64,000 nucleotides of DNA from an uncultured Lachnospira sp. (GTDB lineage Bacteria > Bacillota > Clostridia > Lachnospirales > Lachnospiraceae): assembly GCA_910589305.1 (NCBI GenBank), contig CAJUTV010000001.1:61149-125148 (forward strand), written 5' to 3'. Below, piece by piece: positions 24,883 through 33,739 of the stretch (position 1 is its first letter; the number at the start of each line of letters is the position of its first letter). The notes under the pieces were generated by a model, which saw nothing but the letters and a program-made list of their open reading frames with translations, was not told the DNA's origin and did no database searches. The position numbers and the translations under genes are program-made.

Positions 24883-25595
24883 TCATCATCTCCATAATTG
24901 CCATAATATTTACCATAATATCTGCCATAGTAATTACCATAATACCTGCCATAATAACTATTGCCAGACAAATCAACTTTATTAAGCACTACTCCCAATA
25001 TCTTAATTCCAGCCATTTTAAGCTGCTCAATTGCTCTTTGTGCAAATTTATAGCTTATTGAATGTGCACATACAACAAAGACTGCCGCATCACACTGTGT
25101 GGCAACAACGGATGCATCTGTAACGTTTCCAAGTGGAGGTGTATCAATAATTACATAATCATACTCCCCTCGAAGCATCATAATCAGTGCCTCAAATGTT
25201 TTGTTGCCAAGCAACTCTGATGGATTTGGAGGAACAACTCCTGAAAAGATAACATGAAAATTATCTACATTAGTTGCACATACCGCCTCCGAAAAATTAC
25301 ACATACCAGAAAGATAGTGAGATAGCCCTCGTATTTTTTTATTAATCTTATAACGTCCTACAAGAACAGACTTTCTTAAATCGGCATCCACAAAGATAAC
25401 TCTTTTTCCTGATTCCGCTAAAGAAACGGCAAGATTAAACGAAACGGATGATTTTCCCTCATTTGGAGTAGAACTAGTAAACATAATAACCTTCATATCA
25501 GAACCACACAATTGAATGTTGGTTCTCAATGTTTTATATGCTTCATTTGTTCTATAATCCAATTTTCTCATCTTTTCAATATCAACTGCTAACAT
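24879..25595 (-). CDS. Tyrosine kinase of exopolysaccharide control (CpsD/Wze type)
   Basis: 238 residues. BY-kinase P-loop SSTPNEGKSS (41-50, Lys48), Walker A' VDADLRKS, Walker B YVIIDTPPLG. The C-terminus is a tyrosine cluster with nine or more Tyr in repeats of YYGRYYGNYYG, the autophosphorylation tail. As in Gram-positive systems it is separate from its membrane activator, encoded just upstream (the stop and start codons share one base). It is counteracted by the PHP phosphatase of the same operon. Confidence 0.93.
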   Translation of the reverse strand: MLAVDIEKMRKLDYRTNEAYKTLRTNIQLCGSDMKVIMFTSSTPNEGKSSVSFNLAVSLAESGKRVIFVDADLRKSVLVGRYKINKKIRGLSHYLSGMCNFSEAVCATNVDNFHVIFSGVVPPNPSELLGNKTFEALIMMLRGEYDYVIIDTPPLGNVTDASVVATQCDAAVFVVCAHSISYKFAQRAIEQLKMAGIKILGVVLNKVDLSGNSYYGRYYGNYYGRYYGKYYGNYGDDE

Positions 25596-26683
25596 TACTT
25601 ATCCTCCTTAACTCTTGAAACATTAAGTGATGGTGGTCTTGTTATTGGTTTCTTAACACTGCCTGCAGGTGTTGTTTGACTTTGAATGGTTCGTCCTGCT
25701 GATGGTGCTTGACCTTGAATAGTTCGCCCCGCCGATGTGGTCTGTCCCTGAACGGTTCGCCCTGCTGGTGCCGTCTGTCCTGCCACTGTTCGTCCTGCCA
25801 TCGTCGTTTGACTTTGAACGGTTCGTCCTGTTGATGGTGTCGGACTTGAAACAGAACTTCTTGACGGTGCACTTGAAACACGTTTTGTCTGTGAAGATAA
25901 CTCTGCTCTGGAACTTGACCGGCTTCCTGATGAAGAACTGCTTTTCTTCTTCTTTCTTTTCTTTTTTGACCTTGATGAATCTTGACCATCGTCTAATTCA
26001 TCTGAAAATGGAATCAATGCTAATGTGCTTAATCCTAAGTATCTTTCAACATCTTCTGATGTTGTTATGGTATCATTAAGCAAGAATCGAACGACGACGA
26101 CTGCTATTGTCAAAATTACACCTAACATACCTATAATCAGCACATTTCTCATAACATTTGGTGCAGATGGTGCCGTAGGAACAACAGCATGGTCAAAAAC
26201 TTCACATTTTTCAATCTGCATAATTGAACAAATAGAATCACCTGAAACTACAGCAACTTTTTCTGCAATTTCTTTTACTTGATATTGGTCATGCCCTGCT
26301 ACTGAAATATCAAGAATACGTGTATTGGTCTTATTTGTAACTGTAATCATCTGATACAATTCACCATAAGACATATTAATTCCTAATTCACTTATAACTT
26401 TTTCAAGCACTGTACGACTTTTTACAAGCACCATATAGTCTTGTGTCAACTGTGTAGAAGTCTGCAAATCACTGTATGTTGTCGTTGAATTGGTATTTTG
26501 TTTATTCAATACATATAAACTGGCTTGTGATACATATGTTGGTCTGACAAAAAATTTTGTATATACAAAAGTTGCTAACCCAAATATTACACCAACAATT
26601 ATAATAATAGCTAGCTTACTTATAACTACCGATAGAACTTGTCTTAAATCAATTTCTATCTCATCATTCTTCTGTTTTTCCAT
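25595..26683 (-). CDS. Chain-length/kinase-activator protein (CpsC/Wzz type) with repetitive C-terminal tail
   Basis: 362 residues. Wzz domain: first membrane helix about 18-44, extracellular region to about 180, and second helix about 185-208 preceded by PTAPSAPN, the usual proline motif. The cytoplasmic tail is unusual: a basic stretch KKKRKKKKSSSSS, Ser-rich DNA, then about six 11-residue repeats of the form AGRTVQGQTTS. CpsC proteins normally end shortly after the second helix with a kinase-activating segment. The tail therefore looks like an accessory, possibly length-variable, extension. Confidence 0.9.
   Translation of the reverse strand: MEKQKNDEIEIDLRQVLSVVISKLAIIIIVGVIFGLATFVYTKFFVRPTYVSQASLYVLNKQNTNSTTTYSDLQTSTQLTQDYMVLVKSRTVLEKVISELGINMSYGELYQMITVTNKTNTRILDISVAGHDQYQVKEIAEKVAVVSGDSICSIMQIEKCEVFDHAVVPTAPSAPNVMRNVLIIGMLGVILTIAVVVVRFLLNDTITTSEDVERYLGLSTLALIPFSDELDDGQDSSRSKKKRKKKKSSSSSGSRSSSRAELSSQTKRVSSAPSRSSVSSPTPSTGRTVQSQTTMAGRTVAGQTAPAGRTVQGQTTSAGRTIQGQAPSAGRTIQSQTTPAGSVKKPITRPPSLNVSRVKEDK
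25664..25833. repeat. 33-bp coding tandem repeats in the CpsC tail
   Basis: About five units of 33 bases (plus-strand signature GTTCGTCCTGC or GTTCGCCCTGC recurring) encode 11-residue AGRT(V/I)(Q/A)(G/S)Q repeats. Units differ at a few positions, so the array is not freshly duplicated. Confidence 0.75.
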
Positions 26684-26701
26684 TATTGATACATTCCTCC
26701 A

Positions 26702-27445
26702 TTAATCAATATATTCACCATTTAAAATAGTAATCGAATTTTCCCTCAATAATCTTAAGGCATAATCATCACCATATTTTTTAAATAGGTAATCTGCACA
26801 TTCAGCCATTCTAGGAGCTCTATGACCATTGCTGTGAGCATCGGTTCCTATCACATCCACAAGCTCATCATTTAAAAGATGTTTGACAAACTTTTTTATT
26901 CTGCTACCTTGATTACCAATCACTGTATCCGAATTCATTTGTATAACAGCACCTAAATCTTTTGTTTCATAAATCAATTCCCAATTATCAACCAGACACA
27001 TATACCTTTCAACATGAGCAATAATTGGTATGTAACCACTTTGCATAATACTAGTGATACTGTTTCTAATCCTTGAAAATTCTACTGTAGGGTCATATTC
27101 AACCAATACATAATTGGTGTTTCCCATACATAGTATTTCGCCATTTTCTAAAGCTTCAACAACCGATGATGAGAAAAATAATTCTCTGCCAAGACTAAAG
27201 CTCATATCCTTATAAATTTTTGAAACAGCCTCACAAAATATTTCAAACCGATTCCAGAGTTCTTCATAGGGTACTGTGCATTTTCTAGGATGATAATGAG
27301 GTGTACACACCATATGACGTACTCCTTCATCGTATGCTATCTTAACCATCTGCAGGCTAACATTCAAATCAGGGGAACCATCATCTACCCCAAACAATAT
27401 GTGACTATGTATATCAATATATTCACATTTCGCTTTTGATTTCAT
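26702..27445 (-). CDS. PHP-family tyrosine phosphatase (CpsB/YwqE type)
   Basis: 247 residues. Metal ligands of the PHP fold: DIHSHILFGVDDGSPD (H15, H17, D22-D23 region), CTPHYHP, an E in LGRELFF, AHVERY and GTDAHSNGHR. It is a manganese-dependent phosphatase that dephosphorylates the CpsD tyrosine tail and is the first gene of the cpsB-cpsC-cpsD-cpsE block. 18 bases separate it from cpsC. Confidence 0.92.
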   Translation of the reverse strand: MKSKAKCEYIDIHSHILFGVDDGSPDLNVSLQMVKIAYDEGVRHMVCTPHYHPRKCTVPYEELWNRFEIFCEAVSKIYKDMSFSLGRELFFSSSVVEALENGEILCMGNTNYVLVEYDPTVEFSRIRNSITSIMQSGYIPIIAHVERYMCLVDNWELIYETKDLGAVIQMNSDTVIGNQGSRIKKFVKHLLNDELVDVIGTDAHSNGHRAPRMAECADYLFKKYGDDYALRLLRENSITILNGEYID

Positions 27446-27718
27446 ATATATTCTCCATTCTTGCTCTGGACTGCCAAATTTTCACAAAAATTAAATAATT
27501 AACAAATTTTGTTCTATTTTATAAACTATTTTGATGTTAAAAACTTTATTTTTATAAAAAAGCTTACAGTCTGAAATGTATTCTATCACATAATACAGTA
27601 CTATTCAACAATTTTCAATTGGTAAAATTGGTTATAATTAAATACAACTTTCAGATTGTATAATTTACTTTTTCATAGTACAATATCAGAAAAAGTAAAA
27701 CAAAAATAAGGAGGAATA

Positions 27719-28636
27719 ATGAAACATTTACTAAGCCCACAAGACCTGAGTGTTGAAGAACTATCGGATTTACTCGCTCTAGCCCATGACATTTCCATCA
27801 ATCCTACAAAATACAATCATGTGTGCAATGGCAAAAAACTAGCGACATTATTTTATGAACCAAGTACAAGAACCCGTTTGAGTTTTGAATCAGCAATGAT
27901 TAATCTCGGTGGTTCTGTTCTTGGTTTTTCTTCTGCTGACTCGAGTTCTGCTGCAAAAGGAGAAAGCGTTTCAGACACGATTCGAGTTATTTCATGTTAT
28001 GCTGATATCTGTGCTATGCGCCATCCAAAGGAAGGTGCTCCTATGGTTGCTGCCAGTAAGTCAACCATTCCTGTTATCAATGCCGGAGATGGCGGACATC
28101 AACATCCAACTCAGACATTAACGGATTTAATGACTATATGTGAACTGAGAGGTTCTTTGGATAACTTTACAATCGGTTTATGCGGAGATTTAAAGTTTGG
28201 CAGAACAGTACACTCTCTTATTCATTCCCTGATACGATATAACAATATAAAATTTATACTGATATCTCCAAAAGAATTAAGAGTTCCAGATTATATGACA
28301 GAGACACTCAAAGACAATAATATCCCCTATAAGGAAGTTGAAAAACTAGAAGACGTGATGACAGAACTTGATATTTTATATATGACACGTGTTCAGCGTG
28401 AACGATTTTTTAATGAGGATGATTATCTGCGAATGAAAGACTTTTATATACTTGACAAGGCAAAAATGGAATTGGCTAAATCGGATATGTATGTTCTCCA
28501 CCCTCTGCCAAGAGTAAATGAAATTTCTGTTGAGATAGATGATGACCCACGAGCTGCTTATTTTAAGCAAGTGCAATTTGGTGTATATGTTCGTATGGCC
28601 CTTATTATAACTCTTTTAGAATTGTCTGTAGACTAG
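27719..28636 (+). CDS. pyrB: Aspartate carbamoyltransferase catalytic chain
   Basis: 305 residues. Carbamoyl-phosphate motif YEPSTRTRLSFESAM (about 49-63), the GDGGHQHPTQTLTDL segment, and the aspartate-binding HPLPRVNEI. Catalyses the first committed step of pyrimidine synthesis. AAGGAGG precedes the ATG. The regulatory chain gene follows after an unusual 175-base gap, so this is the two-subunit, allosteric form of the enzyme. Confidence 0.97.
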   Translation: MKHLLSPQDLSVEELSDLLALAHDISINPTKYNHVCNGKKLATLFYEPSTRTRLSFESAMINLGGSVLGFSSADSSSAAKGESVSDTIRVISCYADICAMRHPKEGAPMVAASKSTIPVINAGDGGHQHPTQTLTDLMTICELRGSLDNFTIGLCGDLKFGRTVHSLIHSLIRYNNIKFILISPKELRVPDYMTETLKDNNIPYKEVEKLEDVMTELDILYMTRVQRERFFNEDDYLRMKDFYILDKAKMELAKSDMYVLHPLPRVNEISVEIDDDPRAAYFKQVQFGVYVRMALIITLLELSVD

Positions 28637-28713
28637 TTTATTACACAAAAACTGTACAATTTCTATGCTATACTTTAAAATGGAGATATTGTAAAAAAAA
28701 TAAATTGTTTTGC

Positions 28714-28777
28714 ACTTTGTGTCTGTGCGTTGCTTGACACAAAGTTGTAAAAACAAAATTTATAAAATTTTGTTTTT
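28714..28777 (+). promoter_or_regulatory. Two hairpins with a T run between pyrB and pyrI
   Basis: Hairpin 1: ACTTTGTGTC (28714-28723)/GACACAAAGT (28736-28745), perfect. Hairpin 2: AAACAAAATTT... (28751-28775) with its complement, followed by TTTTTT and GC. The second has terminator form. It could reduce pyrI expression relative to pyrB or attenuate it. Confidence 0.6.
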
Positions 28778-28811
28778 TGCGCAAGAAAGCAGCGCAGAAA
28801 TGAGGATTATT

Positions 28812-29234
28812 ATGTTAAATGTTGGACAATTAAACAATGGTTTTGTTCTTGACCATATTGAAGCTGGAAAATCTATGATGATTTACACGCATTTAGGATT
28901 AGACAAGCTTGATTGTCAAGTAGCCATTATAAAAAATGCCAAAAGCAACAAAATGGGTAAAAAAGATATCATAAAAATAGAGGGGGCTCTTGACCTTGTT
29001 GATTTAGATGTACTAGGATTTATCGACCATAATATTACGGTTAATCTTATAAAAGATGGCATTATTGTAGAAAAGAAAACGCTATCTTTGCCATCTTCAA
29101 TCACTAATATTATCAAATGCCGCAATCCTCGCTGTATCACCTCAATTGAACAAGAACTTGACCATATATTTTATCTTACAGATGAAGAAAAACAAATTTA
29201 TCGTTGTAAATACTGTGAAGAAAAATATTCATAA
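28812..29234 (+). CDS. pyrI: Aspartate carbamoyltransferase regulatory chain
   Basis: 140 residues from ATG 28812, with GAGGA at 28802-28806; an in-frame ATG at 28800 forms part of that ribosome site. N-terminal nucleotide-binding domain (NNGFVLDHIEAGKS, LDKLDCQVA) and C-terminal zinc domain with four Cys: CRNPRC and CKYC. It binds CTP/ATP and holds the holoenzyme together. The ribosome-site region 28786-28806 is identical over 21 bases to the leader of a gene in the mobile element. Confidence 0.95.
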   Translation: MLNVGQLNNGFVLDHIEAGKSMMIYTHLGLDKLDCQVAIIKNAKSNKMGKKDIIKIEGALDLVDLDVLGFIDHNITVNLIKDGIIVEKKTLSLPSSITNIIKCRNPRCITSIEQELDHIFYLTDEEKQIYRCKYCEEKYS

Positions 29235-29266
29235 GGATTAAAAATTTTATGTTTATTTAAACTTTT

Positions 29267-29347
29267 AAGCTGCCCTACAAAACACATAAGATGTTATCTA
29301 AATCAACCTTTATTTACATCTTATGATTTGTTTTACATGGCAGCTTT
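29267..29347. terminator. Long nested palindrome between convergent operons
   Basis: Outer arms AAGCTGCC (29267-29274)/GGCAGCTT (29339-29346) and inner arms ACATAAGATGT/ACATCTTATG, T run after. It is a large terminator-like structure serving pyrI and the opposing glycosyltransferase gene. It has the architecture of the family B palindromes but a different sequence. Confidence 0.7.
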
Positions 29348-29380
29348 TTATTTAAACAATTTTTTTATTTTTTTAATATT

Positions 29381-31171
29381 TTACTCTATTTTGCCTTTAT
29401 AATTTACTTGTCCACAAGTGTACGTTAACGGAATTTGATACGTATCCTCATATATTTTTTTCCAACACTCATAATTTAATTCCATCATCTTATCTGCATT
29501 TTCACGTATACTTTTATCTGCAACTGGATAGATAGGCTTTTCAATATGAATGGTATACTCTTGAATATAAAAGCCATCTTCCCCCTTGATATCGCTATCT
29601 TGCATTGTTATAAAACACGGTAAAACAGGTACATGATTCCTTGCAGCAAATTTATAAGCACCTGTTTTTAATGGTTTTGGCTTCCTATAATTCCACCACA
29701 TACTCTGCTCAGGATAAATAAGGATAAAATTGCCATCTTTTAACAGCTCATCAATAGCAACTATAAATTTTTTCATCGTATCTGTGTTACTGCTAAGCGG
29801 CAATGTATTGCAATGTCTCATTAAATATCCATAAAAGCCGGGAAAATTTGTATAATTGCCTTCTTTAATTACTCTGTACAGTTTTCGATTTTTATGCTCT
29901 GAAGCATCGTAAGTTATCTCCATTGCAAAACTATCCATTGGGCTAAAATGATTGCAAGTCACAATAGCACCAGACTCCAAATTGCTGAAATTTTCTATTC
30001 CCTGAATATCTTTTATAATAAGCTTATTGGTACGAAGCATTGCATTTAAAAACCATCGACCAAATTTAAAAGCATATTTAGAAAAAAATCGACTTGTAAA
30101 GCTTCTGTCAAAATAATCAATTTCATCTGGCATAAGAATTTTGGAAGGTGGGTCATCTTCCACATCAACATCAAATTTTCCTTGATATTCAAGTTCGGCT
30201 ATCTTATCAAGAACACGTATTCTATCCTCTGCTTTATAATCGTCAGACAGATAAACATTCTTAAAATTTTTCTCATTATTAATTTCTAAAAAGGCTAAAT
30301 TAGCAAGATTATCACCTGACTGCAAATCTCTTTTTCGTTCTTCATCTGAATAATTTTCATAAACTTCAACAATTTCCCCATAGCTTGGTGACTTCTTTGC
30401 ATACTCCCAAAAACGGTCTCCAAGCTTACAATCTGGATAATGCCATGGCTTTTTTCCAAGATTATAATGAATTAAACAAATATCTTCTTCTTTACATGGA
30501 AGTTCACCATAAGTTTCTGCATTCCACTTTGGGTCAATCCAATATACCTTATCTTCACATAAAATATTCAGATAATCTTGGTCTTGTGCAACAACAAAGG
30601 TATATATTTTAATAAATTCTGTAAATTGTTTTAATATATCTTCATCTCTAAATTGTTTGATATTGATTACAAGTACACCTGCATTAAAATACTGTCTGCG
30701 GTTAATATCAAGGACTTTTTCTGCATACTCGCCAAACAAATCCGTTTGACTGATAACTTGGTCTACAGCGGCTCCCACATAATTAATTCCAATAGGATAA
30801 TTATAAAGTTCGGATATATCGCCAAGAACAATCGTATCACTATCAATATAAACGCCCTTATCATACTCTGGAAACAGCTTTGCAAGAAATAAACGATAAT
30901 ATGTGGTGCATGAATAGTAATCACGTATTGGTAATTTTTCTTTTAAATCCTCTAAATATTGTGAGACATCATTAAAATAGATATGAAAATTATCATTTGC
31001 CATATCCAAAACTTTTTTTTGCTTTTCTTCCTCAATTCCTGAATTTAATATATGAATATTATATATATAATCCTTTGACGCATTCTCCATAACAGATTGC
31101 AGTGAAACCATTGTATATTTTATATATCCACTATCACATGCAAAAAAAATAGGAATGATATTATTGTTCAT
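29381..31171 (-). CDS. GT8 glycosyltransferase fused to a PlsC-type acyltransferase
   Basis: 596 residues from ATG 31171 (AGGAG about 10 bases upstream); a longer frame from 31237 overlaps the preceding gene and has no ribosome site. The N-terminal GT8 domain (about 1-280) has IPIFFACDSGY, the DxD motif VYIDSDTIVL and HYNLGKKPWHY. After a charged linker, the C-terminal domain (about 370-596) is LPLAT/PlsC-like: CNHFSPMDS (HX4D) and IYPEQSMWW. One protein therefore combines sugar transfer with lysophosphatidate-type acylation, suggesting synthesis of an acylated glycolipid. It overlaps the next GT8 gene by 11 bases. Confidence 0.88.
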   Translation of the reverse strand: MNNNIIPIFFACDSGYIKYTMVSLQSVMENASKDYIYNIHILNSGIEEEKQKKVLDMANDNFHIYFNDVSQYLEDLKEKLPIRDYYSCTTYYRLFLAKLFPEYDKGVYIDSDTIVLGDISELYNYPIGINYVGAAVDQVISQTDLFGEYAEKVLDINRRQYFNAGVLVINIKQFRDEDILKQFTEFIKIYTFVVAQDQDYLNILCEDKVYWIDPKWNAETYGELPCKEEDICLIHYNLGKKPWHYPDCKLGDRFWEYAKKSPSYGEIVEVYENYSDEERKRDLQSGDNLANLAFLEINNEKNFKNVYLSDDYKAEDRIRVLDKIAELEYQGKFDVDVEDDPPSKILMPDEIDYFDRSFTSRFFSKYAFKFGRWFLNAMLRTNKLIIKDIQGIENFSNLESGAIVTCNHFSPMDSFAMEITYDASEHKNRKLYRVIKEGNYTNFPGFYGYLMRHCNTLPLSSNTDTMKKFIVAIDELLKDGNFILIYPEQSMWWNYRKPKPLKTGAYKFAARNHVPVLPCFITMQDSDIKGEDGFYIQEYTIHIEKPIYPVADKSIRENADKMMELNYECWKKIYEDTYQIPLTYTCGQVNYKGKIE

Positions 31172-31994
31172 ATGTCTTATGCTCCTGTTTCTTATGATAA
31201 TAAACCTCATAGATATCATCAAATTGATGATAACCAAATATTTTATGTACTCTGTCCACTTGCCACTGTTTTACATTATCTGTATGCGGATATGGCAAGT
31301 AAAACAATCTTTTTGAAAAATGCCTTACAACCGTATGTTTATGTAGAAATTTTTGGTCGTTAAACTTTTGTGGAAGCATTTTCTTTTTTATAGTATTTCT
31401 ATAAATAGCCGACTGGTCTGCAAATATTAACTTTTTTGTTTTTAATAGTTTTCTTGCTTTTTCAAATAATTGGGTTTTTTTAATCCTTTTCATATTGAGT
31501 AAAAGAACACCTGCATTAATATAATTAGGATGAATAAGATACTTTCCATAATGGTCTCTTGCCGCTGCATACTCATATTTATCAATATTTGTATTATAGA
31601 GCAATTTAATATCTCTTTGAAACATAATATCTACATCCAAATATAATAATTTATCAGGTATAGCATCTATTTTATCCGCAAGAAGTCTTAATAACGTATA
31701 AGGTGAACAGTATGTCATCTCATTTGGACAATGAGCAAATTCCTTATTATAAAGCTCTATTACATCTTTTCGGATTACTCTATTTTTAACATTGTACTCT
31801 TTTGCCACTTTGTCAAGAAAGTCAACATCTTTTATACTCAATGCCTTATACTCTTCTTTAATATGAGATACATCCATAGTAAATATATAAAAAGTAAAAG
31901 GTTCTCTGGTTTTTGTTCGGATTAGTATGGACAACATACATGTCAATATTCCATCAAAAATTTTATCATTGCCGGCAAATAATATATTTATCAT
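31161..31994 (-). CDS. GT8-family glycosyltransferase
   Basis: 277 residues from ATG 31994, which has GGAGAAAG just upstream; earlier in-frame starts are rejected. GT8 features: MINILFAGNDKIFDGILTCM, the metal motif LYLDVDIMF, YINAGVLLLNMKR, and ADQSAIY. The C-terminal HKHTVVRHFSKR resembles the HYxGxxKPW region only loosely. Transfers hexose from a nucleotide sugar; acceptor unknown. Sits between a PlsC-like gene and the GT8-PlsC fusion gene. Confidence 0.85.
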   Translation of the reverse strand: MINILFAGNDKIFDGILTCMLSILIRTKTREPFTFYIFTMDVSHIKEEYKALSIKDVDFLDKVAKEYNVKNRVIRKDVIELYNKEFAHCPNEMTYCSPYTLLRLLADKIDAIPDKLLYLDVDIMFQRDIKLLYNTNIDKYEYAAARDHYGKYLIHPNYINAGVLLLNMKRIKKTQLFEKARKLLKTKKLIFADQSAIYRNTIKKKMLPQKFNDQKFLHKHTVVRHFSKRLFYLPYPHTDNVKQWQVDRVHKIFGYHQFDDIYEVYYHKKQEHKTYEQ

Positions 31995-32060
31995 AACTTT
32001 CTCCACGCTGCAACTTCTTTTTAGCTCGGTGTGTATCATCCACACCAATATTATTTTATA

Positions 32061-32864
32061 TTAAGTATTATCTATCTTCTTAATATATTTTATCATCTCA
32101 ACATTATTGTACCTGCTTCTTTTAACCATTGTTTTATATACTTTATTCCGCAATACTTTCTTCTTTTTAGCATTGCTTAAATGCTGGTCTGCCATAAAAG
32201 GTCCATCAACAAAAGTTATAATTTTAGGAACCTTTCTATATCTTCTTTTTCTATAAACATTTGTAAAACAATACACACTTGCATCATATTGTAAAGGATA
32301 ACGAAAAGACAACTCTTTAAATGGTCTTATCTTTGTGTAATACGGCCATATATGGGCTTCTGGATAAATTGTCACTGTATCTTTATTATCTATATGATAC
32401 TGTAACGCCTCAAAAAAATTTTTTGCCGCTTCCCTGTTATCTGGCAGGGGAAGCGCACCTAAACTTGGTGTAATATCGCCCAAAACTGGCATTGATACAT
32501 TGTTTGCATGAACAACTACATAGGCATCTCTAGGATAACTTATCATACTTGGTATTAATGCATCTGCAAGTCCATTCGTATGATTGCCATATAAAAAAAT
32601 ACCTTTTTTATTTGCACTATTGTGCTTTATAGCTTCTAATAACTTCTTTTTTCCAACAATTTTATGTCCAAACCACAATTTTAGAAACACATATGCTAAT
32701 GGTCTTGCAAAAATCTTATACCACAATAAATGACCTATTTTTCTTTTTGTTCCACCCAAATATTCAAAAGATTCATCAATTACTTTTGCTTGTATGGAAT
32801 CATTTGCAAATTCGTCATTTAATTCATCAACATAATATATTACTTTTTTCAAAAAATCTCCCAT
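32061..32864 (-). CDS. PlsC-like acyltransferase with an altered HX4D motif
   Basis: 267 residues. Resembles LPLAT acyltransferases: GIFLYGNHTNGLADALIPS, then LGALPLPDN, and TIYPEAHIWPY where YPEG is normal. The first motif reads H-x5-D rather than the canonical H-x4-D, so activity may differ or alignment may shift. ATG at 32864 with GGGAG upstream. First gene of the three-gene minus-strand glycan/lipid cluster, 66 bases before the GT8 gene. Confidence 0.72.
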   Translation of the reverse strand: MGDFLKKVIYYVDELNDEFANDSIQAKVIDESFEYLGGTKRKIGHLLWYKIFARPLAYVFLKLWFGHKIVGKKKLLEAIKHNSANKKGIFLYGNHTNGLADALIPSMISYPRDAYVVVHANNVSMPVLGDITPSLGALPLPDNREAAKNFFEALQYHIDNKDTVTIYPEAHIWPYYTKIRPFKELSFRYPLQYDASVYCFTNVYRKRRYRKVPKIITFVDGPFMADQHLSNAKKKKVLRNKVYKTMVKRSRYNNVEMIKYIKKIDNT

Positions 32865-32929
32865 TCTTAGTTAAACCATATGTTTAACTAACCATTTGCT
32901 ATTGGGTATTGACTTTAACTTATAAAAAA

Positions 32930-33290
32930 ATGAGCAGCACGATAAGCCGGGTTATGTCCACGCAATCGTGTGATGATTATCTATCTAGTTTTACTGTCGC
33001 CAGTAAAATCAAGCAACCTACCTAAAAGCACGACGGGCAGCCGTATCGCTTTTATCTTGGTCTTGCTCCGAGTGGGGTTTACATAGCCAAAACTGTTACC
33101 AGCCTTGCGGTAGTCTCTTACACTGCCTTTCCACCATCACCAATATATTGATATTGGCAGTTTATTTCTGTTGCACTTTCCTTGGAGTCGCCTCCACCAG
33201 ACGTTATCTGGCACCCTGCCCTACGGAGCCCGGACTTTCCTCACCTGCTGCCTTTCGGCAATTACAGCCGCAATCATCTGTGCTACTCAT
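32930..33290 (-). ncRNA. rnpB: RNase P RNA, bacterial class A
   Basis: On the minus strand: P1 arm ATGAGTAGCA (33281-33290) pairs with TGCTGCTCAT (32930-32939); conserved GAGGAAAGTCCGGGCTCC (CR-I), CAGTGCAACAGAAA, the CR-IV/V GTAAACCCC... and ATAACCCGGCTTAT near the 3' end. The length of 361 nt and the P15-type loop sequence fit type A. It is the catalytic RNA that matures tRNA 5' ends. The 3' P1 arm is directly followed by a run of seven T, giving an intrinsic stop. Confidence 0.97.
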
Positions 33291-33307
33291 GATTTTTTAA
33301 TACTCAT

Positions 33308-33336
33308 AGAATACCCAATATATACATTATTATCAA
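33308..33336 (-). promoter_or_regulatory. Promoter of rnpB
   Basis: TTGATA (33331-33336), 17-base spacer, TATTCT (33308-33313), read on the minus strand, 17 bases upstream of the mature 5' end. Confidence 0.75.
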
Positions 33337-33739
33337 CCTAAATTTATTTTAGAAAAATTAATTCTTCGATTGAGCAACTTATATCAAGCATACATAAATA
33401 CAACTTACTAACAACATATCTTATAATACTATTTCAACATAAAAATTCACATTTGTAATAATTATACCAACTAATTCTATCATTCTTTTTTTAATTTCTC
33501 AACACTTTTTTATTTTATACTCCACTTTGGATATAAATTTAAAATAAATCATCCAAATGCAATGTTAGACCATGTTTTTTCAGATAAATAACACAAAATT
33601 GTAAATGAAGTTGATTATTTGATTTAAATGAACATTATCAATAACTTTTAAACTAAAAGAAAAAAACTATAGACACTCCCAAAAGGGGTCTGCTAATAAC
33701 AGTAATCTTCCCATGCACTTTCTTCCCAAAATAACCTCA
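33337..33739. other. AT-rich intergenic region with no gene
   Basis: No supported coding frame, RNA or repeat. One weak hairpin AGAC...CCC AAAA GGGGTCT lies near 33671. Confidence 0.5.

Noticed and set aside
31172..31237. Longer start of the GT8-PlsC fusion at 31237
   Set aside because: It would overlap the upstream GT8 gene further and lacks a ribosome site; the extension MVIINLMISMRF is the other-frame reading of that gene.
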